64,000 nt of DNA from Vreelandella subglaciescola (lineage in GTDB: Bacteria > Pseudomonadota > Gammaproteobacteria > Pseudomonadales > Halomonadaceae), in the NCBI RefSeq assembly GCF_900142895.1, contig NZ_LT670847.1, positions 248,001-312,000 on the forward strand. Direction: 5' to 3'. Made by a program: the position numbers and the translations under genes. This document shows, one piece after another, positions 25,509 through 33,578 of this stretch (positions within the stretch are counted from its first letter, which is position 1; every line of letters starts with the position of its first letter). The notes beneath the pieces were generated by a model. It was not told where the DNA came from. It saw only the letters and a program-made list of their open reading frames with translations, and made no database searches.

Positions 25509-27254
25509 ATGGATTCAACGTCAATGCTACAACAGCTACAGGCGCACTTTATGTTCTTGAGCTCTGCCAACTCGGAAGAGATGGCGTTTGTGTCAGGGCA
25601 ATAACGGCCCGCGCTGGTGTTATTGTCGGTCACGGTGGCCGTGGTGCTGTCGTGGGTAGCGCTACACACCGCGGATATTGCGCGCCACATGCGTAATCGC
25701 CGTTATTACCATCTGGCGATTGCCATGGCGACCGTGGCACTGGGCGGCGGCATCTGGACCATGCATTTTATCGGCATGCTGGCTTACCGCCTTCCCGCCC
25801 CCGTCGATTACTCCATGGGCCTGACGATTCTATCGGTAATACCCGCCTGCGCTGCCTCGTGGCTGGCGTTGAACAAGCTCGCGCAGGATGAATTACCGCC
25901 TATACAGCTGATGGTCAGCGGGGTGCTGGTGGGGGCGGGTATCGGTGCCATGCACTATCTCGGCATGGCCGCGATGATGACGCCGCTGGAGATGCGTTAC
26001 GTGCCGGCGATTTTTGCGCTGTCGACTGTCGTGGCAGTAGTGTTGGCCATGCTGGCGCTGTGGGCGCACACCGGCCTGGGGCGGACCGCGCTTCATCCGT
26101 GGCTGCGGTTTATCCTCAGCGGCATGGTCATGGGCGCAGCGATTGCGGGGATGCACTACACCGGCATGTCGGCCGCTCGCTTTATCGGCCAGTCGGACAT
26201 GGCCGGCGACATGACTTCGTCGCCCCAGACGTATACCGCGCTGATATTGGCGGCGTTTGCCATTCTGGTAGGGGCGCTGGTAGCGGCCGTGAACGGCTTG
26301 CTGCGGTCACGCGAGTTTCTGGTGACGGCGGTGGGTTCGCTCGAGCGGATCGCCCAAGCGGATCTGTCAGAGCCTGTGGAAGTGCGCGGCCGTAATGAGA
26401 TGGCCCAGCTGTTTACCGCCATCCGCGATATGCAACAACAGCTGGCCGCGATTGTGGCAGAAACCTGGTAGCATGCAGACTCGGTGAGTACCGGCGTGAG
26501 CGAGATGACGGCCGGTAACGACGAGCTGAGTAACCGCACGCAACAGCAGGCGTCCAGCCTGGAACAAACGACCGCCTCGATGGAGCAGATGACCTCTACC
26601 GTTCAGCAAAATGCCGACAACGCGACCCAGGCCAATGAGTTGACCCGCAGCGTACGCAAGCAAACGGATGAAGGCACCCAGGTCATCAGTCGGGCCGTAT
26701 CCGCCATGGGCGAGATTGATGCGGTGAGTCAAAAGATTACCAGCATTGTCGGCCTGATCGAGGATATTGCGTTTCAAACCAACCTGCTGGCATTGAACGC
26801 TGCCGTGGAGGCCGCACGCGCCGGTGAACAAGGGCGCGGCTTTGCCGTAGTGGCCGGTGAGGTGCGCAACCTGGCCAGCCGCAGTTCGTCAGCGGCCAGG
26901 GATGTCAAGGATCTGGTGACGGACAGTACCGCGAAGGTTCAGGAAGGCTCCCGGCAGGTTGGGCTATCGGGCCAAGTATTTGATGACATCGTGGAGTCGA
27001 TTAACCGGGTCGATCATATCGTCTCGGAGATTGCGGCTGCCAGCAGCGAGCAATCCAGCGGCATCGATCAGATCAATCTGGCGGTCACGCAAATGGACAG
27101 CACGACCCAGCAAAACGCCTCGCTGGTTGAGCAGTCGGCGTCCGCCAGCCGCTCATTGAACGAGCAGGCAGAAGCGCTCAAACATCAGGTAGCGTTCTTC
27201 AAGCTTGCCGACAGCGCAAACGAGGACGTCAAGGCGTTGCCCGAAACTTGCTGA
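25509..27254 (+). pseudogene. MHYT-domain chemoreceptor gene with two in-frame stop codons
   Basis: The frame from the ATG at 25509 to the stop at 27252-27254 would give a chemoreceptor of about 580 aa: an MHYT sensor (seven membrane helices with the repeated motif, as in WTMHFIGMLAYRLP, GAMHYLGMAAM and AGMHYTGMSAARF), a HAMP-like linker, and a signalling domain with [20 protein letters not shown]. Two stops break it without frameshift: TAA at 25602-25604, before the first MHYT helix, and TAG at 26469-26471, just before the signalling domain. Each is one base change from a sense codon. MHYT domains are proposed to sense oxygen, CO or NO through copper. An internal start could still yield a membrane piece or a free signalling domain. 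Confidence 0.85.
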
Positions 27255-27296
27255 ACCACGAGGGCGGAGCGCGGGCCGGGTCGTGCGTTTAGCGGA

Positions 27297-27485
27297 TTAT
27301 TCGACTAGCGTATTCTGCACCTCTAGCGTTGCCGTCTGATTGTCAAGTTCGGCGGTGTAAGAGGTAAAGTTGCCGGTACTATCGCTCGTGTTCTCAGTCC
27401 ATGCTGATGCGTCAGCCAGCTCCAGCGAGTCTTCGCTATCGCCGCTGATTTTTAGCTCGTTATCACCGTCGGTCATATCGAGCAC
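27297..27485 (-). pseudogene. Possible C-terminal scrap of a large repeat adhesin
   Basis: A 62-codon frame reads MLDMTDGDNELKISGDSEDS, then LELADASAWTENTSDSTG and a threonine-rich end. This acidic composition, with a DGDN-L-I-GDS pattern, resembles the end repeats of large secreted adhesins. There is no ribosome site at the ATG and no upstream gene body, so it is most likely a fragment. Identification is weak. Confidence 0.35.
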
Positions 27486-27495
27486 AGTCCTGCAC

Positions 27496-27525
27496 TGTAG
27501 TGGCTAAAAACACTTGGCCACTATA
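27496..27525. repeat. 30-bp imperfect palindrome, copy 2
   Basis: The sequence, with arms TGTAGTGGCTAA and TTGGCCACTATA, is 26 of 30 bases identical to the copy at 5981-6010. Both copies lie between genes. It borders the adhesin scrap on its upstream side. Confidence 0.7.
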
Positions 27526-27565
27526 GAAGCACATTCAGAATTTGCCCGGGCACAGCGTCGAGCAA

Positions 27566-27596
27566 GAAAAAACCGGGCCGCATTGGCGGCCCGGTT
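27566..27596 (-). terminator. Rho-independent terminator of the DMSO/TMAO reductase operon
   Basis: On the minus strand a perfect 11-bp GC-rich stem (AACCGGGCCGC and complement, loop CAAT) is followed by a run of Ts (As at 27565-27572 on the plus strand). It lies 30 bases after the reductase stop codon. Confidence 0.85.
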
Positions 27597-27625
27597 AAGG
27601 GTCAGAGCACTGCGCTATGCCAGCA

Positions 27626-30115
27626 TCAGCCGGCGTTGCGTGGTAACGGTTGGGAAAACACCGTTATCTCGGGCAGATCATGGGTAAACTTCTCGACGTC
27701 GGCGACGCCGGTCTGCCCGCAGTTGGCCTGGGCTAGTTTGGAGGTGGCGATGCCCGGCGTCAGGACGTTGACGTCACCGTAGCTACATAGGCTGCCGATT
27801 TCACGCGGGTTGACAGGATCGAACCAGCCGCCTTCCTGAACGCGGATAACGCCGGGCATGATGTCCTTGGTGATGACCGCGCCGGCGAGCAGCTGCCCGC
27901 GATCGTTGAAGACCCGCACGACGTCGCCGTTCTTGATGTCGCGCTCCCTTGCATCCCGGGGATTGAGCCAGCAGGGCTCACGCCCCTGCACCGCATAAGT
28001 TTCACGGAAAGCAGTGCCGCAAATCTGCGAGTGCAGGCGGCCGCGAGGGTGTTTGCTGGCAATGCTCAGCGGATAGCGAGTAGTAGGGCCGTCCAGGCGC
28101 TCGATGGGCTCAAGCCAGGTCGGGTGCGGCGGGCAGTCGTCGTAGTTGTACTCGGCAATGGCCCGGGAGTAGATCTCGAACTTGCCGGTGGCCGTGCCCA
28201 AGGCGTTGAGGATCGGGTCTTCGCGGAAGGTCTGGTGCCTGACGAAGTACTTCTGCTCGTCCTTCAGCGGGAAGGCGAGCGGCTCGTTCGATTCCCAGAA
28301 GACGTCGAAGACCGGCATTTCCATGCCCTTGGCTCGGGATTCGATCTTGGCGGCCTCGTAGAACCCGCGAATCCAGTCCATCTCCGTGCGCCCCTGGGTG
28401 AATTCATAGCCCTTGCCCATCTTGTCCGCGATGGTGGCAAAGATGTCGAAGTCGTTACGCGCCTCGAACTGCGGCTCGACGATCTTCTTCATCGCCACGA
28501 TATGACTCAGGGCGTAATCGCCGACTTGCTCGATGTCGTTGCGCTCGTAGGAGGTGGTCGTGGGCAGGACGATATCGGCATGCCGCGCGGTCGCGGTCCA
28601 CTGGAAGTCGTTGACGATGAAGGTATCGAGCTCACGCCAGGCTCTGAGCATCTCGTTGCGATCCTGGTGGTGCGCGAAGGGATTGCCCCCCGCCCAATAA
28701 GCGAGCTTGATCAATGGCAGCTCGATTTCCCTACCGTTGAACTGCATCGTTTCACCGGGATTCAAGAGCGTTTCGACGAAGCGCGCCACCGGAATCGAGA
28801 CGCTGCCGCCGCTGGCTAACCACGCTTGGCCGGAAGCCTTGGCACCGGAGGCATCATTGATGCTTTGCAGGATGGGGCTTGCATGGGTCGGCGCCCCGCC
28901 GGAAGAATAGTGATAGCTCAGGCCATAACCGCCGCCGGGCAAACCGATCTGTCCGAGCATGCAGGCCAGGGTGACGAGCATCCAGGTGGACTGCTCACCG
29001 TGGTGCTGGCGCTGGGTGGCGTAGCCGAGCGCCAGCATGGTGCGGTTATTGGCGAAACGCCGGGCCAGATCGCGAATGGTATCGGCATCGAGTCCGCAAA
29101 TGTCCGCAGCCCAGTCGGCATCCTTGGATTGTCCGTCCGATTCGCCGGTCAAGTAGGGCTTGAACTCATCGAACCCGCTGGTATAGCGATCGAGGAATTT
29201 CTGATCGTGCAGGTCCTCGCTGTAGAGCGTGTGGGCGATGCCCAGCATCAGCGCGACGTCCGTCTGCGGCTTGGGCGAAAGCCACTCGCCGTCAAGATAC
29301 TCGCAGGTATCGGTCTTGAGCGGATCGATGGAAATGACCTTGACGCCGGCTTCCTTGAGCGCCTCGATGCCCGGGTAGGCCCCATGATCGGCCACCTGCC
29401 AGGAGATCTGGGAGTTGTTCCTGGGATCACAGCCCCAGAACACCATAAGATCGGTATTCTCGGCGAGCACCGGGTAGGTGGTGCACTGTTCATAAACTTC
29501 GATCGACCCCGAGACGTAGGGCAAAATGACCTGAGCCGCACCAGTCGAATAGTCACCGGTACTCGAGGTAAAGCTGCCGGTCAGATTGAGCATTCTTTTC
29601 AACAAAGTCTGGCAGTTGTGAAGCCTGCCGGGGCTTTTCCAGCCATAGGAGCCGCCGAAGACCGCCTGCTGTCCATGTTTCTCACGCACGCGGGTGATTT
29701 CGTTGGCGACCAGCTCGATCGCCTTGTCCCAGGAGACGCGCACGAAATCGCCGCTACCACGACCGGCCGGATCGGCACCGGGACCCTGCTCGAGCCAGGC
29801 GCGACGCACCATCGGGTAGCGGATACGCGAGGCTGAGTAGATCGAATCCCGCACCCCCTCGAGCTGCGGCGAGGGTTGCGGATCCCCTGCCCAGGGTTTG
29901 AATTCGACGGCGCGGCCGTCCTCGACGATGCCCTTGAAGACCCCCCAGTGGCAGCCAGAGAGAATTTCCTGTCGCCCGGTCTGGGCCAGCGCGCCACGGC
30001 TTAGCAAGGACATCGAGAACGGCATGGAACCCAGCGCCACCGTGGCGGCAGAGCCCTGTAGAAAACGGCGCCGGGATAAGGCGTTGACGGAAGCATCGGG
30101 ATACTTGGTACTCAT
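27626..30115 (-). CDS. dorA: Periplasmic DMSO/TMAO reductase, molybdenum subunit (DorA/TorA type)
   Basis: The 829-aa protein has a twin-arginine signal (SRRRFLQGSAATVALGSMPF) and the full monomeric bis-MGD reductase fold. Diagnostic stretches are FGGSYGWKSPGRLHNCQTLL, the Mo-ligand serine in TGDYSTGAAQVILPYVSGS (about residue 190), YWAGGNPFAHHQDRNEM and DFQWTATARHADIVLPTTTS. The wording is closer to Rhodobacter DorA than to E. coli TorA, but both reduce DMSO and TMAO to some degree. It ends an operon after a TorD-like chaperone and a c-type cytochrome, the same three roles as in dorCDA and torCAD. The start at 30115 overlaps the chaperone stop (ATGA). Confidence 0.92.
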   Translation of the reverse strand: MSTKYPDASVNALSRRRFLQGSAATVALGSMPFSMSLLSRGALAQTGRQEILSGCHWGVFKGIVEDGRAVEFKPWAGDPQPSPQLEGVRDSIYSASRIRYPMVRRAWLEQGPGADPAGRGSGDFVRVSWDKAIELVANEITRVREKHGQQAVFGGSYGWKSPGRLHNCQTLLKRMLNLTGSFTSSTGDYSTGAAQVILPYVSGSIEVYEQCTTYPVLAENTDLMVFWGCDPRNNSQISWQVADHGAYPGIEALKEAGVKVISIDPLKTDTCEYLDGEWLSPKPQTDVALMLGIAHTLYSEDLHDQKFLDRYTSGFDEFKPYLTGESDGQSKDADWAADICGLDADTIRDLARRFANNRTMLALGYATQRQHHGEQSTWMLVTLACMLGQIGLPGGGYGLSYHYSSGGAPTHASPILQSINDASGAKASGQAWLASGGSVSIPVARFVETLLNPGETMQFNGREIELPLIKLAYWAGGNPFAHHQDRNEMLRAWRELDTFIVNDFQWTATARHADIVLPTTTSYERNDIEQVGDYALSHIVAMKKIVEPQFEARNDFDIFATIADKMGKGYEFTQGRTEMDWIRGFYEAAKIESRAKGMEMPVFDVFWESNEPLAFPLKDEQKYFVRHQTFREDPILNALGTATGKFEIYSRAIAEYNYDDCPPHPTWLEPIERLDGPTTRYPLSIASKHPRGRLHSQICGTAFRETYAVQGREPCWLNPRDARERDIKNGDVVRVFNDRGQLLAGAVITKDIMPGVIRVQEGGWFDPVNPREIGSLCSYGDVNVLTPGIATSKLAQANCGQTGVADVEKFTHDLPEITVFSQPLPRNAG

Positions 30116-30771
30116 GCGAACTCTCCTTCCATTCGTTCGGTCACTACTGTTTTTTCTTCCCCGAGCGAAACAGCGGTCTCGCGGATCAGGGCAAGCAGTA
30201 AATCTCCGGCGGCGGCATAAAACCCGCCGGTATCCTGGTGGGCTAGCGCCGCGCAGAAGGCCGGCACCCAGCGTTGCAGCCGGCACGTCATTTCCCGGGC
30301 GATGGTGTCTTGACCGTCGCGCAGCGCCATGGTGAGGGCCGCAAGTTCGATGGCTAGGTGGTCGGCAGGTTCGTGGCAATCGCCGCTGACATGCAGGTCG
30401 AGGGCGCGCAGCGTGGCTGCCATGTCGGGGATCGGCGTGCCGCCGAGTACCGTGCCGCTGGTGCCGGGCTGCCAAGCACTTTCGTAGGGCAGCACGGCGC
30501 GGTGCCGGAAAATCCCTTCGAACAGCGCTGTGTAGCGGCGCTGAAGCGTGACAGTCAGTGGTGCGGGCGCTTCCCCGGTAAGGGCCTGTTCCAAGGCCCG
30601 AGTCGCTTCCCGGGCATTCAGCTGTTCCCCCATTTGGACTAGAGCGTTGCGGCCGGCTGGGGCGGTGAACTCTTTCACCTGCTCGGCGGTGGGTGGGGCT
30701 ATAAACACCCCGCCAAGCCAGTCTGCCCCGGCTATCAGCGCGCCAGTATCAGTTACGGTGTCACGGCTCAT
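30112..30771 (-). CDS. dorD: TorD/DorD-family molybdoenzyme chaperone
   Basis: This 219-aa helical protein fits the TorD/DmsD chaperone family: LQRRYTALFEGIFRHRAVLP, then YESAWQPGTSGTVLGGTP and the distinctive LHVSGDCHEPADHLAIELAA, which matches the family signature E-PDHL-ELEF. It binds the TAT signal and the immature apo-reductase, protecting it until the molybdenum cofactor is loaded. The gene overlaps both neighbours by four bases, so translation of the three genes is coupled. Confidence 0.9.
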   Translation of the reverse strand: MSRDTVTDTGALIAGADWLGGVFIAPPTAEQVKEFTAPAGRNALVQMGEQLNAREATRALEQALTGEAPAPLTVTLQRRYTALFEGIFRHRAVLPYESAWQPGTSGTVLGGTPIPDMAATLRALDLHVSGDCHEPADHLAIELAALTMALRDGQDTIAREMTCRLQRWVPAFCAALAHQDTGGFYAAAGDLLLALIRETAVSLGEEKTVVTERMEGEFA

Positions 30772-32441
30772 TGCGGCACTCCTTCACCGGCATGTTCCGG
30801 CACTGCCCTACCAGTTTCCTCGGGCGTCAGGTCGCTAGAGTGGTTCTGCAAGTACGCAAGAATCAGGCGATACTCGTCATCGCTGAAGGAAGTGAAGCGC
30901 TTCATGGACTTGAGCGTGCCAACCCACTGGTTAGCGGTGTAGTGCTCTTTATCGGGAAGCGTGTGGCAAGACGAGCAGCTGGTTTGATAAGCCTCTTGGC
31001 TGTAGCTCCATAGCTCATCCAGATCGCGATTGACCTCGTCGGCTTGGGACCAGGCCTCCAGAGTGACGGGACGCCATACCTGATCAGTATTGGGGTCGGT
31101 TTCGCTTTCGCCGCGCCGGGTGGCCTCAATAGCCTTGTCGCCCAGGGCAGCCATGATCACCCGCTGGCCCTTTTCCTGATAAATCACCGTGGGCGAGTTC
31201 TCCGGCTGCCAGCCCGTAATCTCGAACTTGAGCCTGTCGTTTTCCCGGCTCAGAACTTCAAGGGAAGCGCCACCCAGCAGCTTGCCGTCTTCGCTCTCGC
31301 CATCTTGCTCTTCTGACGAAAGATACAACGACTTGGTGCCAGCCACATAGACGTTATCGCCCACGTCAATCTTCTGTGGCTCGCTGGTCGGCAGCGGCGG
31401 CCGGTTGTCCACTATGGTGTCGAGCATCACGACTTCTTCGGTGCGGTTGGGTTCGGGCATGCCCGGAGCCGGGTTATCGATGGCCGGCAAATGGTTCAGG
31501 TATACCGCCATGGCCTGCAGGTCTTCCCAGGGCAGCTGCGAGGTGTTGTCGATGACTTCTGCCATGTCGCCGCCGGCATTGCGCCCGATCGGGTTGATGC
31601 CGGTATGCAGGTAGTTGGCGATGGAGGCGGCCGACCAGAAGCCGATGCCGGTCTCGTCCGGGGTGATGTTTGGGTAGTGGCCGGTGCCTTCGGGGTTTTC
31701 ACCGCCGGCGTAGCGCTTGTCGCCGGGCACGTTACCCATGAAGGTGCGCGGCGAGTGGCATTCCACGCAGTGGCCGGCGCCTTCCACCAGGTAGCGGCCC
31801 TTTTCAAACTGCTGGCGGTCGACGCCTTCCGGCAGATTGTCAGCGCTGACGCCGACTTCTTCGGTGCTTTTGTCGTTGAGAAAGGCAAGCCGCCAGACAC
31901 CGATCCCCCGGCGCAGGTTGTAGGGGAACTTGAGCTCGTGATCGGGCACTGCCTTGTCGCTTGCGGGCAGCTCCATCATGTAGGCGTAGAGGTCGCGCAC
32001 GTCTTCCGGCTCCATGCGGACATAGGAGGTATAGGGAAATGCCGGATAGAGGTTTTTGCCGTCGGGCCAGATGCTGCTGGGACTGACGCCCTCGCGCAGC
32101 GCGCGGTCAAACTCGGCCAGGGACCAGCCGCCGATGCCGTGCTCCGGGTCGGGCGAAATGTTGGGCATGTGAAACTCGCCGAAGGCGGTATCCAGCACCA
32201 TGCCACCGCCCAGCTGCTCGTCACTTGCCTGGTCGGTGGTAGCGTGGCAGGTGGCGCAGTCGGAGGCGACGAAGATGCGCCGGCCGTTGTCGATATCCGC
32301 CTCGCCCTCGGCGCTTTCAATATCGGGAATATCGTGTGTCGCTGACCACATCCAAGGGGAGGTCAGGACGAGGAATCCGGCGATGCCGATGATGGCTAAC
32401 ACCACCACCGAAACGGAAATTTTCTTGCCTTTGCTTGGCAT
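30768..32441 (-). CDS. Membrane-anchored hybrid triheme cytochrome c of the DMSO/TMAO reductase operon
   Basis: The 557-aa protein has an N-terminal anchor (SVVVLAIIGIAGFLVLTSP) and three CxxCH sites: CATCH at 62-66, CVECH near 225 and CSSCH near 487. The first two haem domains resemble the cytochrome subunit of gluconate/alcohol dehydrogenases (FGEFHMPNISPDPEHGIGGW). After residue 340 it switches to the C-terminal part of TorC/DorC: VGDNVYVAGTKSLYL, then TSCSSCHTLPDKEHYTANQW and YRLILAYLQNHSSD. In known systems TorC/DorC has a NapC-type tetrahaem part instead. It should pass electrons from the membrane pool to the reductase. The start at 32441 has a GGGAGCG site. Confidence 0.9.
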   Translation of the reverse strand: MPSKGKKISVSVVVLAIIGIAGFLVLTSPWMWSATHDIPDIESAEGEADIDNGRRIFVASDCATCHATTDQASDEQLGGGMVLDTAFGEFHMPNISPDPEHGIGGWSLAEFDRALREGVSPSSIWPDGKNLYPAFPYTSYVRMEPEDVRDLYAYMMELPASDKAVPDHELKFPYNLRRGIGVWRLAFLNDKSTEEVGVSADNLPEGVDRQQFEKGRYLVEGAGHCVECHSPRTFMGNVPGDKRYAGGENPEGTGHYPNITPDETGIGFWSAASIANYLHTGINPIGRNAGGDMAEVIDNTSQLPWEDLQAMAVYLNHLPAIDNPAPGMPEPNRTEEVVMLDTIVDNRPPLPTSEPQKIDVGDNVYVAGTKSLYLSSEEQDGESEDGKLLGGASLEVLSRENDRLKFEITGWQPENSPTVIYQEKGQRVIMAALGDKAIEATRRGESETDPNTDQVWRPVTLEAWSQADEVNRDLDELWSYSQEAYQTSCSSCHTLPDKEHYTANQWVGTLKSMKRFTSFSDDEYRLILAYLQNHSSDLTPEETGRAVPEHAGEGVPQ

Positions 32442-32621
32442 GGATCGCTCCCATGGTTGCCGCAATGGTGATGCGCATAACTTACGCAGTATCCCGCTCG
32501 GGACCGACGGTCTGCTTCGCCAACCATCGGTGAATGACCTGGCTTCTCCTGCGCGATTTTTTCCACGCTAAAGGATAAGAGCGATAGTGATAAGAGAGGT
32601 ATTGCCTCAATTGAGCTTTTA

Positions 32622-32635
32622 TTGATGTGGATCAA
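32622..32635. promoter_or_regulatory. FNR/ANR-type box upstream of the reductase operon
   Basis: TTGATGTGGATCAA fits TTGAT-N4-ATCAA exactly. It is 181 bases before the cytochrome start on the minus strand, in an AT-rich region, and is the likely oxygen-responsive switch for the operon. The IS66 element begins 98 bases further upstream. Confidence 0.75.
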
Positions 32636-32814
32636 AAGAAGCACGTTTTATTTTTGTCTCTTTACCTGGTTTGGTGATTTTTGTCGGCTATTATAAAAAT
32701 GCTTTTTAAATGCCTCTTATTAAAAAAAGAAGGTAAGCGTCTGGTAATCCCATCTTGAGCCTGGTGCCGCAGCCGGCAAGATAGTGTCCACTTATTCCTT
32801 GGTGGACACTAATC

Positions 32815-33171
32815 ATGAGCGACACAAGAGCACTCCGACCTTACCGCAAGCGCCGGCAATACACCCCAGAATTCAAGGCCCAACGGGTGGCTGAAAGCCA
32901 ACAGCCTGGAACGTCTGTTGCCCGTGTTGCTTTGGATAATGACCTCAACGCCAACTTGCTTCGGCGCTGGATCAGCGAGGCGAAGCAAACAGGTAAAAAC
33001 CTGTCGCCCGCGTTTGTGCCTATCAATGCACCGGCGGCGACGCCCCCGGTCGTAGAAAAACCGGGCACCATCCGTATCGAAATCCCCCGGGCCGGCGGCC
33101 CGGTTGTGGTGGAATGGCCAGCCGACCAGGCGCATCAGTGCGTGGCGCTTCTACGGAACCTGCTGCAATGA
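32815..33171 (+). CDS. tnpA: IS66 TnpA (accessory protein with helix-turn-helix)
   Basis: The 118-aa protein has the IS3/IS66-type helix-turn-helix: RRQYTPEFKAQRVAESQQPG, then VARVALDNDLNANLLRRWIS. The C-terminal half (RIEIPRAGGPVVVEWPADQA) is typical of IS66 TnpA. It overlaps tnpB by four bases (ATGA), so the genes are translationally coupled. Needed together with TnpB and TnpC for transposition in studied IS66 elements. Confidence 0.93.
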   Translation: MSDTRALRPYRKRRQYTPEFKAQRVAESQQPGTSVARVALDNDLNANLLRRWISEAKQTGKNLSPAFVPINAPAATPPVVEKPGTIRIEIPRAGGPVVVEWPADQAHQCVALLRNLLQ

Positions 33172-33503
33172 TCCGCATCGATGAAATCTGGCTGGCCACA
33201 GAGCCATTAGACATGCGCGCTGGACCAGACACGGCGTTAGCGCGTGTGGTGCAAGTGTTCGGCTCGGCCAGGCCACACTGTGCTTACCTGTTCGCCAATA
33301 AACGCGGCAATCGGATGAAGGTGCTGATCCACGATGGTCTGGGCGTCTGGCTCTGTGCCCGCCGCCTGAATCGTGGCAAGTTCCACTGGGGCGAATCCTG
33401 GCGCGGTGATCAACTGCGTTTGACCGATGAGCAGCTGGCCGCTCTGGTTCAGGGGCTTCCCTGGCAGCGCCTGGGTGCCGCCGGCGTTATCTCGGTGCTG
33501 TAA
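33168..33503 (+). CDS. tnpB: IS66 TnpB (Orf2-like)
   Basis: The 111-aa protein fits the IS66 Orf2 family: EPLDMRAGPDTALARVVQVF, then HCAYLFANKRGNRMKVLIHD and the ending GVWLCARRLNRGKFHWGESW. The start at 33168 overlaps the tnpA stop. The motif DGLGVWLCARRL, with basic residues around it, is conserved. Exact role is unknown, but it is required for IS66 transposition. Confidence 0.93.
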   Translation: MIRIDEIWLATEPLDMRAGPDTALARVVQVFGSARPHCAYLFANKRGNRMKVLIHDGLGVWLCARRLNRGKFHWGESWRGDQLRLTDEQLAALVQGLPWQRLGAAGVISVL

Positions 33504-33578
33504 CCACACGTCGAGCCTTCTGACCATGATCAGAAGGGCGCATCGCCACGGTGGCCGTGGCTTGGCATACTGCTCACC

